Positions 1 to 4,725 of a stretch of 5,963 nt of DNA are shown here, in pieces. The notes under the pieces are model-generated. The model worked only from the letters and a program-made list of their open reading frames with translations. It ran no database searches and was not told the origin of the DNA. The translations under genes and the position numbers were made by a program. Every line of letters begins with the position of its first letter. Positions within the stretch are counted from its first letter, which is position 1. This stretch comes from an archaeon (GTDB taxonomy: Archaea; Thermoproteota; Nitrososphaeria; Nitrososphaerales; CADDZS01). The stretch spans positions 1 through 5,963 of the forward strand of contig JAKAPU010000165.1 in the NCBI GenBank assembly GCA_021806865.1, in the 5' to 3' direction.

Positions 1-1
1 G

Positions 2-310
2 CTCACGGAACAAACGAAGTATCTGGTAAACTATGAGACGCTCAAGAAAATGAAAAAGAGTGCCTATTTGATCAACACCGCGAGGGGTAAGGTCGTGAAC
101 GAAGCGGATCTCGTTCGCGCTTTGAACGAGAAACTGATTGCGGGCGCTGCACTCGACGTCTTCGAGGTGGAGCCGCCTACTCAAGCAGAGCTCTTGAAGA
201 ACGAGAATGTAATCCTGACACCGCATATTGCGGGTCAGACCGTCGAGTCCCAGCTACAAGCTGGAACTCAGATCGTACAGCAGGTTTTGGACTCGCTCGG
301 CGTGGCATAA
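2..310 (+). CDS. D-isomer-specific 2-hydroxyacid dehydrogenase, C-terminal part (5' end outside window)
   Basis: This is the end of an NAD(P)-dependent enzyme of the phosphoglycerate / glyoxylate-hydroxypyruvate dehydrogenase family, which interconverts 2-hydroxy acids and 2-oxo acids in the cytosol. The frame is open from the window edge and begins LTEQTKYLVN, so the ATG at 50 is internal and not the start. The visible part carries the family signature: Arg of INTARGKVV, which binds the substrate carboxylate; Glu of DVFEVEP; and the catalytic His of LTPHIAG. These are the Arg, Glu and His of the usual active site. The protein ends about 27 residues after the His, so there is no C-terminal ACT domain of the kind that gives serine feedback in long SerA proteins. 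Substrate cannot be assigned: 3-phosphoglycerate, glyoxylate and hydroxypyruvate are all possible. The family call is firm; the N-terminal half is not visible. Confidence 0.93.
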   Translation, partial: LTEQTKYLVNYETLKKMKKSAYLINTARGKVVNEADLVRALNEKLIAGAALDVFEVEPPTQAELLKNENVILTPHIAGQTVESQLQAGTQIVQQVLDSLGVA

Positions 311-312
311 GG

Positions 313-320
313 CTTAATTG
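313..320 (+). promoter_or_regulatory. weak TATA-like element ahead of rpl15e
   Basis: The 42-base gap between the dehydrogenase stop and the L15e start holds CTTAATTG, whose centre lies about 36 bases before the ATG. That spacing would put a transcription start roughly 10 bases before the codon. It is the only A/T-rich stretch in the gap. Read-through from the upstream gene is equally possible, so this is a tentative call. Confidence 0.2.
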
Positions 321-352
321 CCATTCAGGCGGGAGTTGTTGAGCTGTTCGTT

Positions 353-814
353 ATGTATAGAGAGATTTCGAAGACGTGGCGGTCGATGGTGAAAGAGTCC
401 TCCAGGGAGCTCAAGAGCAGAGCCATCCAATGGAGAAGGGGGGCTACCGTCGTTCGTCTTGACAGGCCAACCAGGCTTGATCGTGCCAGAGCGCTTGGAT
501 ACAAGGCAAAGCAAGGTTTCGTTATTGTTAGAATAAAGGTAACACGTGGAGGAATGCGCCAGAAGAGGCCCGTTTCTGGCAGGAGACCGAAACACATGGG
601 TGTTCTGAAAATAAAGGGCCATTTCAGTTCGCAGGATACAGCAAACAGACGTGTATCAGAAAGATATCCGAATACCAAATTGATAGGTTCCTATCCTGTT
701 TACCAAGATGGTCGTTTCATCTGGTACGAGGTGATTCTTGCCGATATGAATCACCCATCGCTTTCTGGCTCGTACGAGCTCAGAAAGCGATTCCCGTCGA
801 CAATCAGCGCGTGA
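353..814 (+). CDS. rpl15e: large-subunit ribosomal protein L15e (eL15)
   Basis: The 153-residue product is the archaeal/eukaryotic-type L15e, an rRNA-binding protein of the 50S subunit. The family core is clear: MYREISKTW at the start, then VVRLDRPTRLDRARALGYKA and KQGFVIVR, the basic RGGMRQKRPVSGRRPKHMG segment, RVSERYPNTKLIGSYPVYQDG, and WYEVILADMNHPS. The ATG is chosen because it reproduces the family N-terminus. No Shine-Dalgarno site sits at the right distance, suggesting a leaderless or short-leader mRNA. After the HPS segment the protein ends with a short basic tail (about residues 136-153), whereas many archaeal and eukaryotic L15e proteins run to about 190-200 residues with a long basic tail. 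A strong DNA palindrome covers codons 135-147 of this divergent tail. The gene converges on the minus-strand reductase, with two bases between stop codons. Confidence 0.96.
   Translation: MYREISKTWRSMVKESSRELKSRAIQWRRGATVVRLDRPTRLDRARALGYKAKQGFVIVRIKVTRGGMRQKRPVSGRRPKHMGVLKIKGHFSSQDTANRRVSERYPNTKLIGSYPVYQDGRFIWYEVILADMNHPSLSGSYELRKRFPSTISA
757..791. repeat. near-perfect 35-base palindrome / hairpin in the 3' end of rpl15e
   Basis: The left arm ATCGCTTTCTG (757-767) is the exact reverse complement of CAGAAAGCGAT (781-791). Between them lies GCTCGTACGAGC (768-779), itself a perfect 12-base palindrome, plus one extra T at 780. Folded as RNA this gives up to 17 paired positions with a single-base bulge, or 15 pairs closing a GTAC tetraloop. 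It lies in coding sequence, ends 21 bases before the L15e stop codon, and is 26-60 bases beyond the stop of the convergent reductase gene. Neither strand has a U-run directly after it, so it is not a textbook intrinsic terminator, though it could still define 3' ends of one or both convergent mRNAs. Confidence 0.85.
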
Positions 815-816
815 AT

Positions 817-1857
817 TTAGGCAGACTTCTCGCTGCTGTGTCCTGGGAACAGCTGCGCCGAGGGATCGACATACTTCTTTGCAACATTGACAGCCAATGC
901 CGATTGTGCAAACCCGGTGGCAATCAAGTTTAGTTTGACCGCGTCATTTTGAGTTGCGATATCTCCTGCTGCAAAAACTCCCGGGATGCTTGTCTCCATC
1001 TTTGCGTTGACTCTTATCGACCGGTTTTCCATCGCAAGCCCCCAGTTTGCAATGGGCCCAAGATTCGCTTTGAAACCAATGTTTATCAAAACGCAATCAA
1101 CTGGGATTGTTTCTTCTTTATGCGTTCGGTTGTCGAAGATCACTGCTGATTTGATACTTTCATCCCCGTCAACCGATTTGATCTCATAAAACGTCTTTAC
1201 TGCTACTCCAGGGCTACTATAGAGCTCCTTCACGCTTTGTTCGTGAGCTCTGAACTGGTCGCGCCTGTGAATGAGAGTAATAGATCGAGTGACGTCTTTC
1301 AGATTCAACGCCCAGTCAACAGCGGAATCACCGCCGCCCACGATTAGCACGTTCTTGTCTTTGAAATAGTCCTTGTGTTTTACAAAGTAGAAGATTCCAT
1401 TTCCTTCGTATCGCTCCTGGTTTGTAATGTTCAATCTGTTAGGCGAAAATGAGCCGACACCCCCAGTGATCAGAACCGATTTTGTCCTGATTTCTCGCTT
1501 ATCTGTCAGCAGTGTGAATGTGCCATCATCACCCTTCTTTAAATCAACTGCTCTCTCTCCAAGAAGCATTGTTGGGCCGTACTTCATGGCCTGTGCCACA
1601 AGCGACAAGACAAGATCCCTTGCAAGAATCTGCGGATAGCCAGGCACATCAAAAATGTACTTCTCGGGATAGAGTACGGCGAGCTGTCCCCCGGCCTCTG
1701 GCAGGGCTTCTACAACTACTGTTTTCATCTCTCTAAAACCTGCGTAGTATGCGGCAAATAGCCCGCATGGTCCTGCGCCAACAATTACAATGTCTTGAAT
1801 ATTGCCAGAATTGAATTGATTGTTATTCGGCGAGATACTCTCAGCGGCTGCTGACAT
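817..1857 (-). CDS. type-2 ferredoxin/flavodoxin-NADP+ reductase (thioredoxin-reductase-like flavoprotein)
   Basis: This 346-residue FAD enzyme should pass electrons between NADPH and ferredoxin or flavodoxin (EC 1.18.1.2) in the cytosol. It closely resembles the Bacillus YumC group. The FAD site is GAGPCG at residues 27-32 with the acidic ribose-binding E50, followed by GGQLAVLYPEKYIFDV, typical of this group. The NADPH domain has GGGDSAVDWAL (174-184) and HRRDQFRAHE (197-206), whose arginines suit the 2'-phosphate of NADPH. The C-terminal FAD contact is FAAGDIAT (294-301), then LNLIATGF. The redox CxxC of true thioredoxin reductases is absent: the matching region reads ITGGVGSFSP. The ATG gives an N-terminus about 20 residues longer than the Rossmann strand needs, but the next Met is residue 44, inside the fold. 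It lies 45 bases downstream of pth2 on the same strand, probably co-transcribed. The group call is strong; the in vivo partner is unknown. Confidence 0.93.
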   Translation of the reverse strand: MSAAAESISPNNNQFNSGNIQDIVIVGAGPCGLFAAYYAGFREMKTVVVEALPEAGGQLAVLYPEKYIFDVPGYPQILARDLVLSLVAQAMKYGPTMLLGERAVDLKKGDDGTFTLLTDKREIRTKSVLITGGVGSFSPNRLNITNQERYEGNGIFYFVKHKDYFKDKNVLIVGGGDSAVDWALNLKDVTRSITLIHRRDQFRAHEQSVKELYSSPGVAVKTFYEIKSVDGDESIKSAVIFDNRTHKEETIPVDCVLINIGFKANLGPIANWGLAMENRSIRVNAKMETSIPGVFAAGDIATQNDAVKLNLIATGFAQSALAVNVAKKYVDPSAQLFPGHSSEKSA

Positions 1858-1902
1858 TTATAATTCAAATGAAGTTCTTGCGAAGGCGCTAAATGAATTA
1901 CT

Positions 1903-2259
1903 CTACAGTAGCTTCAACTCGCCTGTGTATCTATCTGCGATTTCAGCAGGAAGAGGTCCGATACCAAGGCAAGTGGTAGTGCCGGGTTCCAATTGGGTCA
2001 GGCCTGCGTCTTGAATCAAAGCATTTGGAATCCCAAATTCGTCTAACTTTCCTTTCAACAAGCGTAGTTCCTTTTCGGATTCAACCTTGACACAGATCTT
2101 CGCCTGGTTTTCTCCCATCCAGGCATCAAGCCATTCTTTCTTGTATCTGCGTGCCTGCTCTGCCGAGGAGACAGCCGCGTGCGCCACTTGGACCGCCAGT
2201 TTTCCTTTGCCAATCTTGAGATCCTGACGGACCACTATTACCTGTTTGTATCGGACCAA
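1903..2259 (-). CDS. pth2: peptidyl-tRNA hydrolase, archaeal/eukaryotic type 2, with TTG start
   Basis: The 118-residue enzyme releases tRNA from peptidyl-tRNA that has dropped off the ribosome. It spans the full family length. The N-terminal signature is QVIVVRQDLKIGKGKLAVQVAHAAV (residues 6-30), including the GKGK lysines and the AHA helix. The second signature is IQDAGLTQLEPGTTTCLGIGPLP (81-103), with the conserved Asp83, Thr87 and the GxGP end. The start codon is TTG: no ATG or GTG fits before the conserved first strand, and the frame is closed by a stop ten codons further upstream. A GGAA (2268-2265) sits a few bases before the TTG and could serve as a weak ribosome-binding site. It is first in a probable two-gene minus-strand unit with the downstream reductase and is divergent from the geranylgeranyl reductase-family gene. 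Confidence 0.96.
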   Translation of the reverse strand: MVRYKQVIVVRQDLKIGKGKLAVQVAHAAVSSAEQARRYKKEWLDAWMGENQAKICVKVESEKELRLLKGKLDEFGIPNALIQDAGLTQLEPGTTTCLGIGPLPAEIADRYTGELKLL

Positions 2260-2296
2260 TTGCTTTCCAGCTTTTGCAAAAATTGCTCACAACCTG

Positions 2297-2304
2297 CTTA
2301 TTAG
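2297..2304 (+). promoter_or_regulatory. possible TATA box for the geranylgeranyl reductase-family gene
   Basis: CTTATTAG lies about 23 bases before the ATG at 2323, the distance expected for an archaeal TATA box serving a leaderless transcript. It sits in the 63-base gap between two divergent starts. The only A/T-rich run pointing toward pth2 is the A5 tract at 2278-2282 and is weaker. The match is modest and unsupported by a clear BRE. Confidence 0.3.
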
Positions 2305-2322
2305 TTTCTTTTGCGGATGTAT

Positions 2323-3477
2323 ATGGCGGAGAACTTGGCGGACGTAGCAATCATCGGAGGAAGCATTGCCGGCCTCATTGCAGGCAATGAGACTGCAAAG
2401 CGCGGGATCGATACGACGATCCTGGAAGAACACAGAGAAATCGGCGTTCCCGAAAAATGCGATGGACTCGTTAGCATGAGGGGAATGAACGAGCTCGGTC
2501 TCCTGCCACCAATGAGTGTAGTTCAGAACAGTTTTGCAAAGGCGGTCTTCTTTTCTCCATCGATGAAGGAAGTTGCCATAGACGCGAAGAAGCAGAATGT
2601 CGTTGTGCTAGATCGTTCCAGGTTTGACAAGTACCTCGCAGAAATTGCGGCCAAAGCCGGCGCGGATCTTCAACTGGGGAAGAGGGTCGGGGGTTACGTG
2701 GAGAAAGACGACTCGGTATCGGTTAAATTGGATTCTGGCGCGATGAGCTCGAAAATCTTGCTGGACTGCTCAGGGTACGAGTCTTACATCAAAAGCGGAG
2801 GAGCTGTTCTACAGGGAGGGCAGTATCTGGTTTATGGAAGCTGGTTTGACAAATCAACGGTTGAGGTCTACCTCGATCCTGTGTCGGCGCCAGCTTTCTT
2901 CAAGTGGGTGATTCCGATCTCAAATGATGTGGCAAAGATAGGAGTGGCTGGAGAAGGGATAAACACCTTTTCAGTTCTCGATGAGTTCGCAAAATCGAAG
3001 AAGGCTACAGCTATTCGCAAATCTGCCGCACCAGTAATTTGTGCAGGAACTATTGCGAATTTCGTGCAAGGCAGAGTCGCAAAAGCGGGCGATGCAGCCG
3101 GTCAAGCGAAACCGACGACTGGAGGTGGAATATACACAGGTGGTTGCGGCGGACTGTTTGCTGGAAGATCGGCTGCACATGCTATCGAGTCATCCGATGT
3201 CACAAAGTTGGAAGGTTACGAACGATCATGGCGTTCGAAATTTGACCGTGAATTCAAGCTCCAATTGCGCGCGAGGAACATGTTCAAGAAGCTGAGCGTG
3301 CATCAGATCGACGAACTGATAGAAATGGTGGGTTCCTCAGACATTCCAAGAATGATCTCGGAGGAGGGAGATTTCGACCGACACTCTGTGGCGATAATCA
3401 AATCCTTTGGTTTAGGGAATCTGATGTCCACTTTTGGCATGGTCTTCATGAACGAGATCAAGAGCTTCCTCTCATAG
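2323..3477 (+). CDS. geranylgeranyl reductase-family FAD-dependent oxidoreductase
   Basis: The 384-residue flavoprotein belongs to the family that saturates double bonds in the geranylgeranyl chains of archaeal ether lipids, acting at the membrane surface. Visible marks are the N-terminal dinucleotide fold VAIIGGSIAGL (residues 8-18) with E35 as ribose binder; GVPEKCDGL (41-49), whose Cys46 matches the conserved Cys near the flavin in characterised archaeal enzymes; FFKWVIP (192-198), a version of the aromatic-x-W-x-x-P substrate-pocket motif, followed by a glycine-rich turn; and GDAAGQAKPTTGGGIYTGG (256-274), the second FAD motif. Length is typical of the short family members. In-frame starts also exist at 2311 (TTG) and 2317 (ATG); 2323 is preferred because it gives the usual short tail before the first strand and fits the TATA spacing. 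Family assignment is firm; digeranylgeranylglycerophospholipid or a quinone/other polyprenyl side chain as substrate cannot be separated by eye. Confidence 0.9.
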   Translation: MAENLADVAIIGGSIAGLIAGNETAKRGIDTTILEEHREIGVPEKCDGLVSMRGMNELGLLPPMSVVQNSFAKAVFFSPSMKEVAIDAKKQNVVVLDRSRFDKYLAEIAAKAGADLQLGKRVGGYVEKDDSVSVKLDSGAMSSKILLDCSGYESYIKSGGAVLQGGQYLVYGSWFDKSTVEVYLDPVSAPAFFKWVIPISNDVAKIGVAGEGINTFSVLDEFAKSKKATAIRKSAAPVICAGTIANFVQGRVAKAGDAAGQAKPTTGGGIYTGGCGGLFAGRSAAHAIESSDVTKLEGYERSWRSKFDREFKLQLRARNMFKKLSVHQIDELIEMVGSSDIPRMISEEGDFDRHSVAIIKSFGLGNLMSTFGMVFMNEIKSFLS

Positions 3478-3492
3478 TTTTGTTACGAGAAT

Positions 3493-3537
3493 TGAAAAGT
3501 CCCTTGCGTAATTATGGGCTGTGCTTCGGACTTTTCA
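3493..3537 (+). repeat. 10-bp perfect inverted repeat downstream of the geranylgeranyl reductase-family gene
   Basis: TGAAAAGTCC (3493-3502) is the exact reverse complement of GGACTTTTCA (3528-3537), separated by 25 bases. The first arm begins 16 bases after the stop codon. As RNA it would form a 10-bp stem with a large loop; the 3' arm includes four U residues. It may mark the 3' end of the upstream mRNA, or be a protein-binding site; the sequence does not decide. Confidence 0.6.
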
Positions 3538-3660
3538 TGATTAGGAACAGCGGGTATTAAGACACGACATTCTTTGCAGGTACTGTACTTAACCATTACA
3601 ATTACAAGGCTAGTCGCGTGCGCAGCTTTTGAGTAGAATTCCGAAAAGTAATGAAAGCTG

Positions 3661-3675
3661 ATTCCTCTGAGGAAT
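3661..3675. promoter_or_regulatory. 15-base dyad, candidate operator upstream of the winged-helix gene
   Basis: ATTCCTC-T-GAGGAAT is a perfect 7-bp inverted repeat around a single central base, the size and symmetry of a site for a dimeric helix-turn-helix protein. It lies about 39 bases upstream of the TATA-like sequence of the winged-helix gene. The half-site core GAGGAA recurs at 3702-3707, just before that TATA element. Autoregulation by the neighbouring protein is a guess. Confidence 0.35.
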
Positions 3676-3713
3676 AATCTTACACCAGGTTTGAAATTCT
3701 AGAGGAAAATTAG

Positions 3714-3724
3714 TTTAAAATATA
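3714..3724 (+). promoter_or_regulatory. TATA box of the winged-helix gene
   Basis: TTTAAAATATA, preceded by an A-rich BRE-like stretch, is the best match to an archaeal TATA element in the window. With usual spacing, transcription would begin near 3743-3747, leaving a leader of only a few bases before the ATG at 3752. A GGTGG at 3741-3745, six bases before the ATG, could act as a weak ribosome site if it is transcribed. Confidence 0.55.
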
Positions 3725-3751
3725 GGACTATTCGGATGATGGTGGATTAAG

Positions 3752-4078
3752 ATGGAGACCATTGCGACGAATGACGAAAGCAAGCCTGCTATCAAAGGCA
3801 AATTCAGGAATCGTGGTAGACTGGAGATCATATCCAATCTTCTCACAATTGCAAGAAATGGGTCTCTAAAGACTCATCTGATGTATGGTGCAAATCTCAG
3901 CTACCTGATGGTAACTGAATATCTCGATATCTTGCTTCGCTCTGGGCTGATTGTAGAGGAAAATGGTAATGACACTAATTCCAAGCAGTTCAAGACCTCG
4001 GAAAAGGGAGCGAAATTCTTGGACCTTTACGACACAATAAAGAAAATGGTCGGCGAGCAATATCTAGCTGGCGAGTAG
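3752..4078 (+). CDS. small archaeal winged helix-turn-helix DNA-binding protein
   Basis: The 108-residue protein is a stand-alone winged-helix domain of the type common in thaumarchaeal and crenarchaeal genomes (resembling the Pfam HTH_45 group). After a polar tail (residues 1-20) come RGRLEIISNLLTIARNG (helix 1, 21-37), SLKTHLMYGANLSYLMVTEYLDILLRSGLI (helices 2 and 3, the latter expected in the DNA groove, 38-67), a wing of VEENGNDTNSKQFKTS (68-83), and EKGAKFLDLYDTIKKMV as a C-terminal helix that probably supports dimerisation. There is no ligand-binding or metal-binding domain and no cysteine, so sensing, if any, is not obvious. It has its own promoter and is 86 bases from the next gene. 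It probably acts as a transcription regulator; the target is unknown, though the dyad upstream makes self-control possible. Confidence 0.85.
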   Translation: METIATNDESKPAIKGKFRNRGRLEIISNLLTIARNGSLKTHLMYGANLSYLMVTEYLDILLRSGLIVEENGNDTNSKQFKTSEKGAKFLDLYDTIKKMVGEQYLAGE

Positions 4079-4125
4079 CAGAGCCGAGGCTTTCTCACTC
4101 TCAGCAATGTTCGGTATGGAGTAAA

Positions 4126-4138
4126 GCATAATACGTAT
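4126..4138 (+). promoter_or_regulatory. possible promoter of the zinc-ribbon / aEF-1beta unit
   Basis: The 86-base gap after the winged-helix gene holds the A/T-rich CATAATACGTATG about 27-39 bases ahead of the zinc-ribbon start, in the usual range for an archaeal TATA element with a short leader. A T6 tract at 4150-4155 follows and may instead help end the upstream transcript. No Shine-Dalgarno site precedes the ATG. Confidence 0.3.
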
Positions 4139-4164
4139 GTTTCGGATGATTTTTTGTTTAATCA

Positions 4165-4347
4165 ATGTCTGAGCGTCAAATTCAGCTTCCGGTCTGCTCT
4201 TCCTGCAACAGGCCAATTATGCCAGGAGAGAGGGCGGTAAAGTTCTACTGTCCGAATTGTGGCGAAGTTATGATCTGGCGGAATGAGAAATGCCGCAACT
4301 TTTCTAGGCAGTACAGATGCGTAAACTGCAGTTACGAAGGGCCTTAA
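4165..4347 (+). CDS. small zinc-ribbon protein, HVO_2753-like, partner of the aEF-1beta locus
   Basis: The 60-residue protein belongs to the small archaeal zinc-finger family typified by Haloferax HVO_2753, which is usually built from four CPxCG-like knuckles and ends in GxxGP-like sequence. Here the cysteines are C11/C14 (CSSCN), C29/C32 (CPNCG), C43 alone, and C52/C55 (CVNCSYEGP). The third knuckle reads RNEKC, so its first cysteine is replaced by Asn40, leaving seven cysteines in place of eight. The conserved small size, knuckle spacing and C-terminal EGP support the family call. It lies 31 bases before aEF-1beta on the same strand, an arrangement I recall from other archaea, which suggests a role tied to translation. 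The biochemical function of the family is not established from sequence. Confidence 0.85.
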   Translation: MSERQIQLPVCSSCNRPIMPGERAVKFYCPNCGEVMIWRNEKCRNFSRQYRCVNCSYEGP

Positions 4348-4378
4348 TCTAGATCAAGAACGTGGCTTGTTGAAGACT

Positions 4379-4660
4379 ATGGCTAATCTCCTTGTACGAA
4401 TGAAAATAATGCCAAAAGAGGCCGAGATAAAGCCACAGCAGATTCTCGAAGATATCAGAAGGCTAAACCCAAAAATGGAGATACGTAATTCAAAGGAAGA
4501 ACCAATAGCTTTTGGATTGGTCGCACTTGTCGCTGACTTTATGACCGACGACGCTGCCGGAGCCATGGACGAAGTGGAGAACTCAATTCGAAATTCCTCC
4601 CTTGTCGGAGAATTCGAAGTCCTCGGCGCAAGTAGAGTCTCTGCGAACGTAAGAAAGTAA
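4379..4660 (+). CDS. ef1b: archaeal translation elongation factor 1-beta (GDP/GTP exchange factor)
   Basis: The 93-residue product is aEF-1beta, the exchange factor that removes GDP from EF-1alpha so that it can bind GTP and aminoacyl-tRNA again. The protein has the expected small alpha-beta sandwich length, starting MANLLVRMKIMPKEAE and carrying the family signature KEEPIAFGLVAL (residues 39-50), then DDAAGAMDEVENSIRN and a final strand with VLGASRVS. An in-frame TTG lies four codons upstream at 4367, but the ATG gives the normal family N-terminus directly before the first strand, so it is preferred. It is 31 bases downstream of the zinc ribbon and 65 bases upstream of the CDC48 gene, so the first two are probably one transcript and the third may be. 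Confidence 0.95.
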   Translation: MANLLVRMKIMPKEAEIKPQQILEDIRRLNPKMEIRNSKEEPIAFGLVALVADFMTDDAAGAMDEVENSIRNSSLVGEFEVLGASRVSANVRK

Positions 4661-4676
4661 TTGCTTAGATTCAGAA

Positions 4677-4686
4677 TTTTTTTATG
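4677..4686 (+). promoter_or_regulatory. T-rich element between aEF-1beta and cdc48 (TATA box or U-tract terminator)
   Basis: Seven consecutive T residues (4677-4683) followed by ATG-like sequence lie 16 bases after the aEF-1beta stop and about 40 bases before the CDC48 start. Archaeal polymerases can terminate on such U-tracts without a hairpin, and the same sequence could act as a TATA element giving a leader of about 15 bases. Both readings imply that CDC48 can be transcribed separately. Confidence 0.35.
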
Positions 4687-4725
4687 GCCGCCTAGCATCC
4701 TCCCTCGCGTTCACGAAGTCTAAAC

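Larger units (their letters stand above)
3478..3751. other. 274-base intergenic region with inverted repeats and a promoter, no gene seen
   Basis: I see no credible small protein gene, no tRNA (no GTTCRANNC-type T-arm) and no clear box C/D or other known RNA here. It contains a 10-bp inverted repeat shortly after the upstream stop, a T4 tract at 3477-3480, a tandem ATTACA pair at 3595-3606, a 15-base dyad at 3661-3675, and a TATA-like sequence at 3714-3724. It is the longest gene-free stretch in the window. Confidence 0.7.

Noticed and set aside
314..678. Open reading frames on the minus strand opposite rpl15e
   Set aside because: They lie fully antisense to a clear ribosomal protein gene, have no recognisable motif, and overlap each other in two frames.
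949..1736. Several plus-strand open frames across the reductase gene
   Set aside because: All are antisense to strongly conserved FAD and NADPH motifs and none shows a protein family pattern.
817..1857. Annotation as thioredoxin reductase
   Set aside because: The overall fold matches, but the redox CxxC is missing and the GGQLAVLYPEKYIFDV and NWGL segments are those of type-2 ferredoxin/flavodoxin-NADP+ reductases.
1862..1897. AAATGAA repeated in the pth2-reductase gap as a regulatory repeat
   Set aside because: A seven-base A-rich repeat in such a short A/T-rich spacer is expected by chance and has no supporting symmetry.
3478..3751. A box C/D small RNA or tRNA in the intergenic gap
   Set aside because: ATGATGG near 3736 resembles a C box and CTGA occurs at 3657 and 3667, but the order and spacing do not give a C-D'-C'-D unit, and no tRNA T-arm is present.
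4083..4092. AGCC-GA-GGCT as a terminator hairpin after the winged-helix gene
   Set aside because: The stem is only four base pairs with a two-base loop, too short to stand out from chance.
4354..4698. 114-residue open frame on the minus strand opposite aEF-1beta
   Set aside because: It is an antisense shadow of a well-conserved gene, with serine/isoleucine-rich low-complexity composition and no family resemblance.
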